64,000 nucleotides of DNA. Origin: Carallia brachiata (Eukaryota; Streptophyta; Magnoliopsida; Malpighiales; Rhizophoraceae). Where the stretch lies: positions 186,001 through 250,000 of the forward strand of contig JADCRB010000106.1 in assembly GCA_021464245.1 (NCBI GenBank). The letters are read 5' to 3'. Position 1 is the stretch's first letter, and each line of letters opens with the position of its first letter. The notes under the pieces were generated by a model. The model did not search any database. It was given only the letters and a program-made list of their open reading frames with translations, and was not told the origin of the DNA. Of the stretch, positions 11,301 through 24,169 are shown piece after piece. The position numbers and the translations under genes are program-made.

Positions 11301-14300
11301 TAGGGCAACATGCAGAAGCTAGTCTATACGTCGATCGGCTCCTAGCCCTGGCCTGCATTGCGAACAGCACGCTAGCTCATGTCCTTGACTCCCTGCACAT
11401 TGCCGGATTGGTGAAGACAGTCAAATGTGTAGTATAATATTGCAGACATGTCACCCAGATAAGTAACAGGCCCAAAATAATTATGGACACGATTACGTAA
11501 CTAAAAAATCTACCGTACATAAAAATATATAATTAATTTGATAATTCATTATTTCTTAAAAATTTAATTTATTTTTATAATTTAATAATTTAAATGTTAC
11601 GTATAAATTTTATATTTATCACCTATGTAACCCTTTTCCAAACAATCAAAGAGCTATCAAGACGTGTGTGGTGGATATCATTCGTGTTGGTTAAATGTAG
11701 CCATCGTTTGAGCCGCCACATTTGCCTAATAATGACAAGCAGCATCTCTATATGGTCTCATTTTTAACTCTGCGTTTGGACGCTTGAAAGTTGATATAAA
11801 TATTAGAATTGGATATACTACAAATACGTGATTCTATAATAAAATTGAATGAGTTCTTTAACCAAAATTTTTTAAAAAAAATTAAAGATCTTGTTAAGGT
11901 ACGCAGATGTTCTAAATAGTTGATGAATACATAAACACAGATCAATCATTGGATAAAATTACCGTCTAAACATGTGCACCAAAACATTTTCTAAGAACAA
12001 AATGCAGTATAGATGTTGTACAAAAAAAAAATGCTGTGTGCAGAGAATACGAAAGAGTAGAGCATTTCAGGGACCAATTGTATATCCATATAAAAAATCA
12101 GGATAAACATAAATTTGCTCATAAACTTTTAAGGATTTTTTCAATGCGGTAACATTTTGCTATTTTTATTTGAGTTATAAACATTAACATTTCGTTTCAA
12201 TTTAATACTTTTTAGACAGAAAATACATATTGAAACTTGTATATTCAGTTATGTGTTTGATGTATATTATTATTTTTCATATAGAAATTACTGAATTAAA
12301 ATAAAATGTTAAGATTTAAAACTCAAATAAAATTAAAAATAAAAATAAAACTTATAGGATTATATTTTTGGAAGAAGGAAGAAGAAGAAAGAAGAAGAAA
12401 GAAAAAAAGCAGAGAAGAAAAAAATCTCCAAGAATTTAGGAACAAAAATTGATGGAAAGAGGGAAAAAAAAAACAAAGTAAACAGACCAGCGATCAGCGC
12501 ATAGGTGGGGCGCCAGCCGCCAGCTAATTTGGGTCAGCGGCTCAATCGCAGGGGCCGGGTGATGGGCTGGTGGTTGCAGATAAGAAGATTTCTTTCTTCC
12601 TTTTTTTTTTTTTTTTTGTCTTTTTTTTTTGTTTTTGTCTTAAAGGGTTTAAATTCATATAAAAATAAAAAAAAGGAAGAAGTGACATATAAAAATTGAA
12701 CTTTTGATCATATTTTTTACAAATAAAATATATAATTATTTAAATTAATATTTAGGGTGGACAAGAAAATTCTATTTGTTTCTATAAAAAGATCGGTAGC
12801 ACGAAGGTTGATGTCTGAAAGAATTTTTGAATTATAACTGTATAAATTTATTATGTAATTATGTAAATTATAAATATAACAAAAAAATTAGTAATTTTTT
12901 TTCTTTTCTTTCATTGTGCTGATAATCCACATAATTATATAATAAATATAATAAATTACAATTCAAAAATTCTTTTCTCAAATCTTTTCCTACCTTTAGT
13001 ACTCTTTGTTTCCTAAGTTCTTTTCAAACTATAATGTGGCCAAATTGGCCTACCATCTAGGGGAGCTGCCCTCTATTTTGGTCTATTTTACGTACGTTCA
13101 CATGCCTGCAAGTAATAAATACATGCACATATATATGATGCCATGAGCTCAAGTATCATGCATGCATGAATTTCGAAGAATTCCACCCTTTCACTCTAAC
13201 CGTTGGTTCAGTTTTTCTTTTCTTTTCATTTCTTTTTCTTTTTTTTGATAGAATACTTTCTCAAATATAAGAATTTAATTAATTATCATAAATTTATAAT
13301 GCTATATTCTAATAAAGTAAGTGATTGTCGTTTAAAGGATTTAAAATTTAATTAATTTATTTATATGAAATACCGGGATATAATTCAATTATTTTAATTA
13401 AAGTAAATGCCAAAAATCAAATAACAGTTTCAACCGCAACGATCCATATTAATTATTACCGCACTGACACCATTGTGTATTCCAAAAAGTTTTTGTGTTT
13501 TATAATTATCAAATGCTAATGCGACCTACATCTTGCGAAGCCCCAACTGACGCTAAGGCGCTTGGCCAAGCTCTTTGATGACAACATTATTATGATTATA
13601 TTTCTCAAAAAAACATTATTATTATTATTATTATTATATTATTATTGGAAACTTCAGAAAACAATAATTTACTTGGACATGGTCATGCAAACAGAGTGAT
13701 TAAGTTTAATAACGTTGCTTTGTTCGAAGATGATTGTTGAGATGGTCATAATGTTTTTTCGAATTTTTAATAGGTTGGGTCAAGTGAAATTGATGATTCA
13801 ATACCAAGTAAGGCTAGTTCGGCTGATACGAAGTTTTTGTGGTTTTGGGATAAGTTGGGGTTCAAAATACTCACGTTAAGTTAGAATTACAAAATGGCTT
13901 ATCTATCTGCAGAATTTTTGGATTGGTCTGTATTATTTATACTCCCACGACTTTCTCTCACTAATTATAAACAGATTAATGATTAATTATTTCAGCGTTT
14001 AAAAAGAAATTTGATGATTCACCCAATCATACATGTGATCCCAATTGACACGACCGTACCAAACCAGGACGCCTGATTGAAATGTTACATTTAAATATGA
14101 AAACCACCTAGTACAGGGTTGGTTTCTGCCTGGGTCATTGGAGGTTTTCCAATTGGTTGCTTGTTCTTGCTGAAGGGGCGATTTCTCGGAGATGGAAAAA
14201 AACAGAGAAACGTTTTGGCACTCAAAAGTGGCATTGAATAAAGCAAAAGGATAATTTGTCTTTTAATTTAACGGTTCAGTTGTTGAGACGGAGCTGATGG

Positions 14301-14650
14301 ACGGAATTAAGGGGGTAATTTCTTCTTATTTTTAAGTTTTAATATTTTAGATATTAATTTTGAACCTATTACACATTAATTTTTGTTTTTTATACGTAAT
14401 ACATATTATAAATTATTTTAAAACTTATTGTAGATGATTTTAATAATTTTTTTCTTATACTTATTACATACTAATATTACTATTTATGCGTAAAAATTAT
14501 TTTTTAAGAAAAATTAAAAATATAAATCACCATAAATCTCGCGATTTCTCCTCTGTCTTTCTCTCTTGCCCAGACCTCTGTCCCACAATCATTTCTCTTC
14601 ATTTATAGGCCATTGTCACATGACAACCTCATTGTACAACGGGAAGGTTC
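8332..14650. other. Gene-free intergenic stretch
   Basis: About 6.3 kb of AT-rich DNA in which I could not support a gene, structural RNA or intact transposon. Local features are a GAA-rich purine run at 12370-12425, a GC-rich patch at about 12500-12580, an ATT run at 13612-13640 and several poly-A/T runs. The two similar words at about 9690-9770 and 10360-10450 hint at an old duplicated repeat. The frame at 8344-8661 is almost pure Phe/Leu/Ile from T-rich sequence and is not believed. Confidence 0.5.
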
Positions 14651-14654
14651 GAGG

Positions 14655-15375
14655 GAATCTTTGAGTTGATTTTTAGAAAAACATATTTATATTTTATTTT
14701 TAAAAGTTAGGGACATCCCTGATTAGCTTAATTTTTTATTATTTTATATAATATATTAAAAATAACTAATTGAAAAGTAATTTAATATTATTTTTTATTT
14801 TTTTAATTATTTTTTTATTTTTAATATTAATAATAATTTATATATATTAAAATACCATCAAATAATATTTATATAAATTCATAAATTTTTTTACGTACTG
14901 TTTAAATATAATTTATTAGTAGTTATTAAATTTTATTAATATTTATACAAACGTAACACTTTTATTTTTCAATAATTCATAAATATTTTTTTACTTTAAA
15001 TTTTCATTAATATTGATATTTAAAAAATATTTCAAATATTATATTTTTTTATTATCTAGTAAACATTAATATTTTTTTGAAAAAATAAAAATTAAGTGAG
15101 AAAATTCTTAATATTATTTGTAAAATATTTATTCTAAAATTAAAAATTATAAAATATAAAAATAATTTTATTAATATAATATATTAATATAAAATTAAAT
15201 ATTTAAATTAGTCATTTAGGTATTTAATAGTAACAGTAAGTACAAAGTTAACCAAACACTTTATTAATTTTTTTAATAATTAGTAACAATTAATAACAAT
15301 GAATAATGAGTAATCAACAATCAATAATAATAACTAATAATAATAATATTGAATATGTAAGTCAAACATACCTCA
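14655..15375. mobile_element. AT-rich MITE-like repeat, copy b
   Basis: A second diverged copy of the family seen at 6895-7480 and 31216-31968, recognised by the same order of shared words. It ends about 270 bp upstream of the ABCG start codon, so part of that gene's upstream region is transposon-derived. No coding capacity. Confidence 0.55.
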
Positions 15376-15645
15376 AGGATGAGCCTATTTAAGCTGCCTT
15401 ATTGCTTCAACTCGTCACTGCAGTGGCTTGAAGACCATTTTCCTTTAATTCAATACCCATCTCGTGAATATTGTAAGGTTACATAATCTTTCTGTTTCCA
15501 AGATATTTCTTATAATAATAACTTCCTCATTCTGTTCACTGCTATGTGAAAATTGGTCATTCATGGCTTGTTCTCCTCTTCTCCTCTTCTTTTCTTTTTT
15601 TTTTCTTTTTTTTTTTTTGAGTTTTGTTGCAGTAGCTTTACATAC

Positions 15646-18600
15646 ATGGAGGTGAACAGAGGACTTGAACGGAAATCTCAGCAGAAGTTTGATGGATTAC
15701 CTGAAGCTGCAGCAGCAGACTCGGTGGTAAGAATCACAGGAAAGGAAACTTTTGCTGTACCTGGATGGAAATTCTGTAGCAAATCCTTTACAGAACAAAA
15801 TGAAGATGACGCTGGAAGGATCATCGACCGAAAACTGCAGAACTTAAATGAGAATTCTGAATCTTTGAGCGGAGAAACTATGTGCAAAGCAAAGCCATTG
15901 AGTCCCCATCTCATTGTCAACATAGATGAGCATGTACAACATGGTGGTGGAGTCTTTCATGAGACAACTTCCATTGAAACTATGGCTTCCAGCAAGAAAC
16001 CATGTTGTTATTTGTCACAAGTAGGACCCACTTTGCCACTAAAGGATCTATCAGGTATTGCAAAGTCATAATATATTCCAATAGGAAAGAAGTAGGCATC
16101 CCAAATTTTTTTTATCCCTATTTTACTTGAATTGTAATTGTGATTTTTTACAACTATATTAATAAAATATGAAATAAAAAAAAAGTACTTTTTTTTGTTA
16201 TAAAAAGTATTATTGTAGTTGAAAAATAAAAAGCTCGATACAATTTACGGATTTTTCGGAGAAAAAAATTGGACAGATCTTTTGTATCCAGCAGATAGGG
16301 CGAGCGGTCAGTTGCTTCCAGATGACAAAGAGGATCAAGATTCCACAAAGTGGAAGAAAATACAGATTGAACCCACCACACTAATATCTCTCAGGGTAAA
16401 ACAATGAGTCAATGACCAAAAATATTCAATATTTTCCTGTCAATACAATGGGATGGCTAATTTTCCTACTTTTACAGTTTTATGATGTCAAATACAAGGT
16501 CACAGTGAAGGGTACGAGAAAATTAGGTACAGAGAAGTTTATTCTTCATGGAATCACCGGTTCAGTACATCCGGGCGAGCTTCTTGCGCTAATGGGACCA
16601 TCAGGAGGTGGAAAAACAACTCTGCTCAATATTCTTAGTGGAAGGTCCAAATTCAGCAGTGGTAGCATCACTTACAATGGCCAATTCTACATGAAATCTC
16701 TAAACCGGAGGTAAACTAACTTGGAATACATGATAAGCTCAATGTTCTGTACTAATTCTATCTAAATGGCTCACCTCGCGTCAATGCGGATGAAACAGGA
16801 TTGGTTTTGTTACACAAGATGATGTTGTGTTCCCCCACCTTACAGTCAAAGAAACTCTGGTTTATGCTGCGCTGCTCCGTCTTCCGAATATCTTGACTAG
16901 ACAACAGAAAAGAGAAAGGGCCATGAGTGTTATTAGTGAGCTAGGCCTTGAAAGGCAAGTTCCTGATTAATTATAGCTGATTATTAGTATCGCATTAGCT
17001 GTTTTTTTCATTCTCCAATTGACTTCAAAATTTGTGATTTCTCGATTACCATCAATTGATTTTAATGTGTCTGACCTCTGAAAGGAACTGCCGCTGAAAG
17101 TTTTATCAGCTTGATCGTATTTCATTAATATTGAGTTGGTGTCGGTCATAATTTCTATTTTTTGGTGCATCTTACCTTTTCTTTGAAGAACTGCGCTGCC
17201 TTGATAAGAAAACAGAATGTACCTTTTATTTTTTATTTTTTGAAAAGCACTGAAATGTTTAGTCTGTTAGATGTTAGCTGAAGTGGGAGCTGCGCGTGCG
17301 AATACCTGCATTTTATCTAGACAGTGGCCCCTGGAAAACTAGATATAATACTGTCAAGTCACTTCAAGAAAGAGAAAGTGGCCATAGTACCAAGCTTGTG
17401 GAGAGGATTTCAAGTGTGTAATATCAACTTGCTGTTTGATGAAAAATGCCCAACTTGCCAGAAATTGCCTGCCTTCACAAGTGGGGAACAAACAGTGGAA
17501 TTTTGCAGATTTTGCTAAAAAAAGTCTAATTAAAATAAAATCGTGTGAGGCTATACAGCTCAAATTTGTAGTACTGAAAAGGACGTGACCATTAAATTAT
17601 CTGTTGTCCTTACAAGTTGGACTAACAGGAAAACTGCTTTCTGCTTTTTTAGCCTGCCAAGTTGGATCACTTGCATTGTAGATACTTTTTTTTTTTTTTG
17701 ACTCTTTTAGTTGCCTTTCAGTGAAAGCAAAAATTATGATTGTAATATTTCAGGTGCCAAAATATAGTAATTGGTGGCCAATTTGTGAGAGGAATTTCAG
17801 GGGGTGAGAGAAAAAGGGTCTGCATTGGCAATGAAATTCTGCTCAATCCAGCACTTCTGTTCTTGGATGAACCGACGTCAGGTCTAGACTCAACTACCGC
17901 ACTTATAATAGTTCAGAAACTACAGAACATCGCAGAGGTAGCAAAACCATCGGACATTGCATAACTAGAGCTGGTAATTAGGTAAATAGCATCAATGGTC
18001 ATGAGTTTTGTTTCATGTATAGGCTGGCAAGACAGTGGTGACCACAATACATCAGCCTTCTAGTAGGCTCTTCAGCAAATTCGACAAGCTTATCCTCTTG
18101 GCCAAAGGCAATCCCTTGTACTTTGGAAAAGCATCAGAGGCAATGCTGTACTTTTCCTCAATTGGCTGCTACCCTCTTATAGCTATGAACCCGGCAGAGT
18201 TTCTTATTGATCTTGCAAATGGAAACATGAATGACAAATCAGTTCCGTCAGAATTGGAGGACAAGTTCTTTCCTGGAAGCATAGGACTTGAGGACAGAAA
18301 GGAAAGACTTTCACCTGATGCTGTCCATGAGGTCAATCACAGTTCACAGATTAATTAATCCTTTGAATTTCATCTCATAATTAATTATGTTGGATTTTCA
18401 AAATTTCTCTTCCGCAGTATCTTCTGGAGGCCTACAGAACAAGAGCAACGAAAACAGGCAAACCAAAGCTCCTAAAGCCTGTTGTGATCGAAGGAAAGGA
18501 TGAAATCCAAGAGAAGATGAATTCAAGGGAATGGGGAGCAACATGGTGGGAACAATTCTCAATCCTTTTCAGGAGGGGCATCAAGGAGAGACGCCACGAG

Positions 18601-20302
18601 TACTTTAGTCTTATCAGAATAACTCAGGTCATAGCCACTTCAGTAATAGTAGGACTGCTTTGGTGGCATCCTGATCATGATGCTTCATCTCCGAGTCCCA
18701 GGCAACTCCAAGATCAGGCAAGTATATAATGTGTTGTGCCCCACAAATACTCGATAAAAAGCCAGCCTTATTAATTTATTTCCTGAAATGTTAATCTCTG
18801 TGGCTTTGCTTATACTTTGTTATTCCCGGTGCAAGCAGGCAGGGCTGTTATTCTTCATTTCAGTCTTCTGGGCCTTTTTGCCTATGTTCACTGCCATATT
18901 TACATTCCCACAAGAACGAGCAATGCTACTGAAAGAGAGATCAGTCGGCATGTATAGACTCAGTGCATATTTCGCTTCCAGAATCATTAGTGATGTGCCG
19001 TTGGACCTCTTATTGCCTACAGTGTTCCTTTTGATTGTTTATTTTATGACTGGCTTGAAGTTGAGCTTTTCTGCATTTTCTCTGACCCTGCTCGCAGTTT
19101 ATCTCTGCGTAATAGCTGCTCAGGTACCATTTGACTTTGCTGCTCTGATTATGGAAATTCCCTTTATCAATGCCCCTTTATATTTCTAAGCCCTTCTAAT
19201 ACGGAAATGATAGATGGACGGGTAAAGGGGCACAGGCACTTGGCATATATCAACTTAGACTCTCACTTTCACATATGCAGGGTCTGGGACTTACTATAGG
19301 GGCAGCATTGATGGATGTGAAGAAAGCTTCAACCCTGGCTTCTATCACTATCATGACTTTCATGTTATCTGGTGGATTCTTTCTTCAGGTAAGATGCCTC
19401 AAACTGTAGGTCTCTTGTTGGAATCTGCTACTTGGCATAGGATTGGGTTTTAATTGAAAAAAAAAAAACAACAAATAGACAAGACTAAGATGAAGGACTT
19501 TAGTAGTTAACAAATTGGAAAGTAAAGTATTAAGAGACTTTTGTCAGTAGACTCAATCCAACATCACCATGGATCAAACTTAAGGAAAATTTTGTAAATA
19601 TCTTATTTGGGTTCTATTCAAGGACGAAGCTAGAAATTTTTTTAGGCGGGCAAATTTAACTATATGGTAAAAATAGTGTAAAAAAATATTTTGCGAGGTA
19701 TAGCATGTGGGCAAGCTAACACAAAAGGGAGGGCAAATCATCACAATAAAGGGGACAAACTTAATACTATATGGTGAAAATAGTTCATACCCCCCTTGCC
19801 CAAAGATGCCTCTGTCCTTGGTTTTATTAGATCTTCACCTTAATGAAAGACTAATAAAAAATCATTCAACTCAAAAGATTAAATTACAAAGTGATGTATT
19901 GTATATAAAATTATAAGCGCAACATTAATCATATATTAAACTCTAACATCTATAACGAATGAAGGGAGTCCTTCAAACCAACTTGCCAAATTGTGATTAT
20001 TGTTAGTCAAGACTTGTGATGGGACATATTTGGAATGAATGCAGAAGGTTCCGCCGTTTGTATCATGGATACGCTACATTTCGTTCAACTATCACACGTA
20101 CAGGCTGTTTTTGAAGATCCAATACGCCTGTTTGGGTTCGGCTCTTGGATCCGGCTCTTGTCATCAGTCTCTTTTGATTGGAGAACCAAGAAGGGTCGAT
20201 TGGGGTGCATCAGAGGTAGGAGCAATGATGGTGATGATCATCGTCTATCGCCTTCTTGCCTACACATTCTTAAGGAAACTGGATGTAAGGAAAATGACTT
20301 AG
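15646..20302 (+). CDS. ABC transporter G family half-transporter (ABCG22/ABCG27-like)
   Basis: A plasma-membrane-type half-size ABC exporter, with the nucleotide-binding domain before the membrane domain. I read ten exons: 15646-16054, 16262-16395, 16478-16710, 16799-16954, 17754-17937, 18023-18331, 18418-18717, 18839-19123, 19281-19388 and 20045-20302. They give 2376 nt, a 791-aa protein with no internal stop. Visible motifs are Walker [10 protein letters not shown] (about 221-229), signature ISGGERKR (about 325-332), Walker [14 protein letters not shown] with Asp349-Glu350, and the H-loop TTIHQPSSR. Later segments match the ABCG22/27 clade ([50 protein letters not shown]). In Arabidopsis this clade is linked to stomatal/ABA responses; the substrate here is unknown. 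Introns 4 and 7 appear to use GC donors. Exon 2's start is the least certain (16262 or 16277). A poly-A signal AATAAA lies near 20506. Confidence 0.9.
19619..19820. mobile_element. Small hAT-like MITE inside intron 9 of the ABCG gene
   Basis: The ends are imperfect inverted repeats: CAAGGACGAAGC on the left, and a right end whose reverse complement reads CAAGGACAGAGGC. They are flanked by near-identical 8-bp sequences, GTTCTATT (19611-19618) and GTTTTATT (19821-19828). The 202-bp insert lies within the 656-bp last intron and does not touch the splice sites. Confidence 0.55.
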
Positions 20303-22070
20303 TTATTTAATTTAGCTATCAAAGAAGCAATAGAATAGTGTGATATCTGATTTATTTATGTGGGGAACCATTAGCTGCAACAACATGTGCCTAATCAAAG
20401 CCAATTTACCAACGGCATAAGGGCCGTCTACTAGAAAATTAATTAGAACTAAGAAGCTATATATAATGAACTTGTTCTTATCGCTGTAGGTTACCAGTCT
20501 AAGCTAATAAAAAAAAAAAAAAATAAAAATAATCAGCCCTTTCTAACTTTTTGGATCAGAACCCCTTCCTTTGTAGTTTCATATTTTTCTTCTTTTTGTT
20601 CAAAAAAAATTATTTTTCTTTTTTTTCGAATTTATAAAGGCGAACACGAATTCAATCAATTCATTTAACAAGTTACGCGTCAAATTTCATTCGGTCAACA
20701 ATAGCTTCAACATCGCAAGCGGAAAATAGTTCTGCACATAATAATTTGCCGGAATATCTCGTATTAAGAGAAAAAAAATCTCCTTCGTAAAATAATATGT
20801 TTGCACTTTCCAAGACATGGATACCCAAATGGAATATGAGAAAGGTAGATAAGCATATAATGATAGGTATAAAATTAATACATAAAGATCTAAACTGTTA
20901 AATTATAAAAAATATATTTAATTTAAAAGATAAATAAATAAATAAACTGTTTAATTAATTACATATCTTTTATATGATGTAAATTCCGTAATTATATAGT
21001 AAAATCTATAGAATATATAATCATAATGGTTAGAATTAACAGTTTTCATGCTATGAAATTCAAATTCAAAAGCCAGAACTAAATTCTGAAAAAAACGCGG
21101 CATTTTGCATCTGCCAGCGCTTGCCTTTGTCCCTCCCTCTCTCTGTGATCCGCGCGGAGGTGGCGTTCCTTCGTTTTTATTGTTTTATCTAACAATTGCA
21201 GGCATTATTAGCTATTATCCAAAAGAATCAAAACTAAAAGAATTGGGCTTGAATTACTACTTGCTTTACTCGGAAGAAGCATAAATTCCAAAGTTATTTT
21301 GTTTTCTTGTTTTGTTAACGTCAAGATTTGCAGTTAACGTTAATTAATCTGTCAATGATTTGCCGTTAATGTTAACAGAAAAAGGCTTTAATTTAAGGAA
21401 AAAGTTACATAAATATACAATAGTAGGCACAAAATTAGTAAATAAAAATTTAGACCGTTAAATTATAAAAAATATATTAAATTTAAAAAAATATAAAACA
21501 GATAAACTATTGATTAACTATGTATTTTTTATATAGCGCAGATTGCGCAGTTGCACAGTAAAACTCCTAATTTAGATGTTAACTTCTGTTTCACTTCACG
21601 ATAGAAACTTTGGAGAGTTGAAATTAACCGAGATTAACATATCAACGTGCATCCGCCTTAATATAAACATATTTAAAATGAATATTATTACATAAAAATA
21701 AAAATTAAATATAAAATAATGATATAAATTTACTATTTAAAATTAAACATCTAACTATAATAAATTTATCATTTAACTAATAATTAAAATCTAAATAATA
21801 AGCCTCTGCCGTTATTTTATATTCATGCATCTTTTGTCTTTAAAAAATGTACTCTCACAAATAATTACAATTAAAATCACTTGACCTACAAATCAGAGCT
21901 TCTCTCCTCCATTAAGAAGATAATAATGCGGTGGGAAGGTGGGGCACCCGCCATGCTGAGGTCCGTGGGGCAAGCACAGTAGGGAGCCCGTTCGCTATTA
22001 AATTTGGGCCATCTCATTACCCAGCCGACGGTAGCTGAGCCGGCATGTGACCCATCGGTCAAAAATGGTC
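20303..22070. other. Intergenic spacer between the ABCG gene and the duplicated region
   Basis: The first ~200 bp is probably the 3' UTR of the ABCG gene. About 20865-21010 and 21415-21560 are diverged copies of one repeat (shared words include TTAAATTATAAAAAATATAT and ACTAT..ATTAACTA). A homopurine/poly-A stretch lies at 20508-20530. No gene seen. Confidence 0.5.
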
Positions 22071-22949
22071 AAATAAGTCTTTAATTTCTTTCTTTGCCTT
22101 TTTCCTTCGGCAACGCAACGGTTGAGCCATGATAAGGTCAAACCCGAGCAGCGATCTGCTTCCCAATTTTCATAGCATCAACCTAAACAAAAGGCACAAC
22201 TGTGCTAACATCATAGATAGTTTACGACTTTGTTATGTAGTCATAAGTGGAAAGTGCACATAAAATTAGATGGAAAAAGATATGAATTATTTATTACAGT
22301 TAATTTTTAATCTCAATTATTTGTTACAACTAGTCTATTATTTTTTTAAAAAACATATTAATTACAATCAATAGTTGAGATTTACAGACGAACATAAACC
22401 AACAGTTTAGATTTACCTGTCTAATCTCGAATCTAATATTCAGGACTCATAACATATTTTTATAAGAAGTTATAGCGCATAACAACTGAGCACAAAACTC
22501 GGACATCATCTAAGGCTGCCTGGAAAAGATCCATGTTCTCCGAATTTGTACCAATAATTTCATGCATGTTGGAATATACTACAGTAAATTACGCAAAATA
22601 AGATTTAATATGTTCTTGAGAACTAAACAAGAAAAACATCACCACAAAACGTCAAGCATTTCATAAACATAAAGACCCCATCAGACTCCATTATTCATCA
22701 AACATATTGTATTACACGTAGCCTTACGACAAAGGACCTGTTGCAGACATGTTACTAAATATTTGAACACCATTATTTTAACCTGCCAAGAACGAGATAT
22801 CCCTGCTGCAGGGAAGCCTTGCGCAAGGCACATCAAACTTGACAAAGCACACGCACGATTTTATTGTACACATAATATTAATTTCAAGACTTCATGATCT
22901 TGCATTACTTTTGTTTGGTTCCCATAGGAAACATAGTAATGGCAATCGT

Positions 22950-23959
22950 TTAATTGTATCCACCACGGCCTGTTGGATGCTCATTGTAACCTCCTCGTCC
23001 TGTAGGGTTCTCGTTATATCCTCCTCGGCCGGTTGGGTTCTCGTTGTATCCTCCTCTTCCGGTTGGGTTCTCGTTGTATCCTCCGCGTCCGGTTGGATGC
23101 TCGTTGTAGCCTCCTCGTCCGGTTGGATGCTCGTTGTATCCACTTCGGCCCTCTGGGTGTTCATTGTATCCACTCCGGCCGTCAGGGTGCTCAGCCAGAA
23201 GTGCTCTTCTACCTGCAAATTGAGCAAGAACAAACTATATTATAATTATTTAATGTGGAAGCTTTTTTAGTTGTCTCATTAAAATTTTAGCTCCAGTACC
23301 TTTTTATTTGCTAATAATTAATAAGCAACATAATTTAAAGTGCATGTCAATTTTATTTTTTTCTTTTTGAATAAAATTAATTCATAATCTAATATTATTC
23401 AAATATTATTTTTAAATTTTTTATTTAAATACATTTCACTTATTGTGTGTTATAAAATCATAATAAATTATACTCATTTAAAAAATAGAATAAAAATAAA
23501 AATTCTCATAATTTAATAGCATCACTTCGGCCTAGATACTAATACTTAAGATCGAGCTTAACTAATACTAAAAAATAATATTTAAGACAACGTTTAATTT
23601 AATTGAAATGGTGGAATGTGTCTTCCTCGTGTTCGGAGGATTGCGTAACATCAGTTCCTTTTTTTCGCCTGCCATATTTCCGATAGACTACTAGTAAAAA
23701 AAGAAAAAACACTAATGCTTGGAGGTCGCAAGTGACTTGTATACAGTAAAGAAGCTCATGAAAGAAGCTATTTTATGTAGTGCTAGAGGCAAATTAAAAG
23801 TCCAAATGAAAAAGCTTTCGTGGTTTTAAACAGACCAAGATCCGGACCAGCACCATTGAGCACAGCAGTCGCCACCTCAGAAGAAATAAGCAACAAAGTT
23901 GCGAGAAGAATCGCCATCGGCACGATGCGAATGGCCTTAGCGAAGGCCGCTTTTGCCAT
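22950..23959 (-). CDS. Secreted decapeptide-repeat protein, copy A (8 repeats)
   Basis: A small two-exon gene: exon 1 is 23959-23836 and exon 2 is 23212-22950. The joined frame is 387 nt, 128 aa. Residues 1-32 form a clear signal peptide (a basic start, then VPMAILLATLLLISS, likely cut after ATA). A short spacer (VLNGAGPDLG then RRALLA) follows. Residues 49-128 are eight uninterrupted 10-residue repeats of consensus E-H/N-P-T-G-R-G-G-Y-N, the first two being EHPDGRSGYN and EHPEGRSGYN; the stop follows the last Asn. The splice joins G|GT in phase 1, with donor CTTG|GTCTGT and acceptor TTTGCAG. Differences between repeats are mostly third-base (CGA/CGC/CGT/AGA, GGA/GGC/GGT), which argues for this frame. 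A TATA box lies at 24042-24049 and a possible AATAAA at 22865-22860. I do not recognise the family; possibilities are a multi-copy signalling-peptide precursor, a cell-wall glycine/tyrosine-rich protein or a metal-binding protein. Confidence 0.75.
22953..23192 (-). repeat. Coding 30-bp minisatellite, 8 units (copy A)
   Basis: Eight head-to-tail 30-bp units encode the decapeptide repeats. Because the unit is a multiple of three and free of stops, several frames on both strands stay open. Only the minus-strand EHPTGRGGYN frame joins to a signal peptide through splice sites. The last unit before the stop and the first two units are the most distinct. Confidence 0.85.
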
Positions 23960-24041
23960 GGCAATCTACTTCACAATACGTCAATTAGGACTGCAGGGCA
24001 AAGTTGAGTTTTGGGATGCGGTGCTTCCGTTGAGGTTGCGT

Positions 24042-24049
24042 ATTTATAG
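24042..24049 (-). promoter_or_regulatory. TATA box of repeat-peptide gene A
   Basis: TATAAATA on the minus strand, about 83-90 bp upstream of the start codon at 23959. The same box at the same distance is kept in copy B, and the surrounding 150 bp is also similar between copies. Confidence 0.6.
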
Positions 24050-24169
24050 TTGAAATAGTGAGGAAATGGTCACGCCTCTCCGCAAATATCTGGAGACTTG
24101 TATTACTAATATGATTTCTTTAGCTAGTTGATGTTTGCAGGAATCCATCAATTTCAACAGTCTTTTCAA

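Noticed and set aside
22953..23192. CRISPR-like array of regular 30-bp repeats
   Set aside because: Units are head to tail with no unique spacers, they encode a spliced plant protein, and the sequence is a plant nuclear genome.
22839..23270. Plus-strand open frame of 143 codons across the 30-bp repeats
   Set aside because: The repeat unit is a multiple of three without stops, so several frames are open by chance. Only the minus-strand EHPTGRGGYN frame has a signal peptide, splice sites and silent variation.
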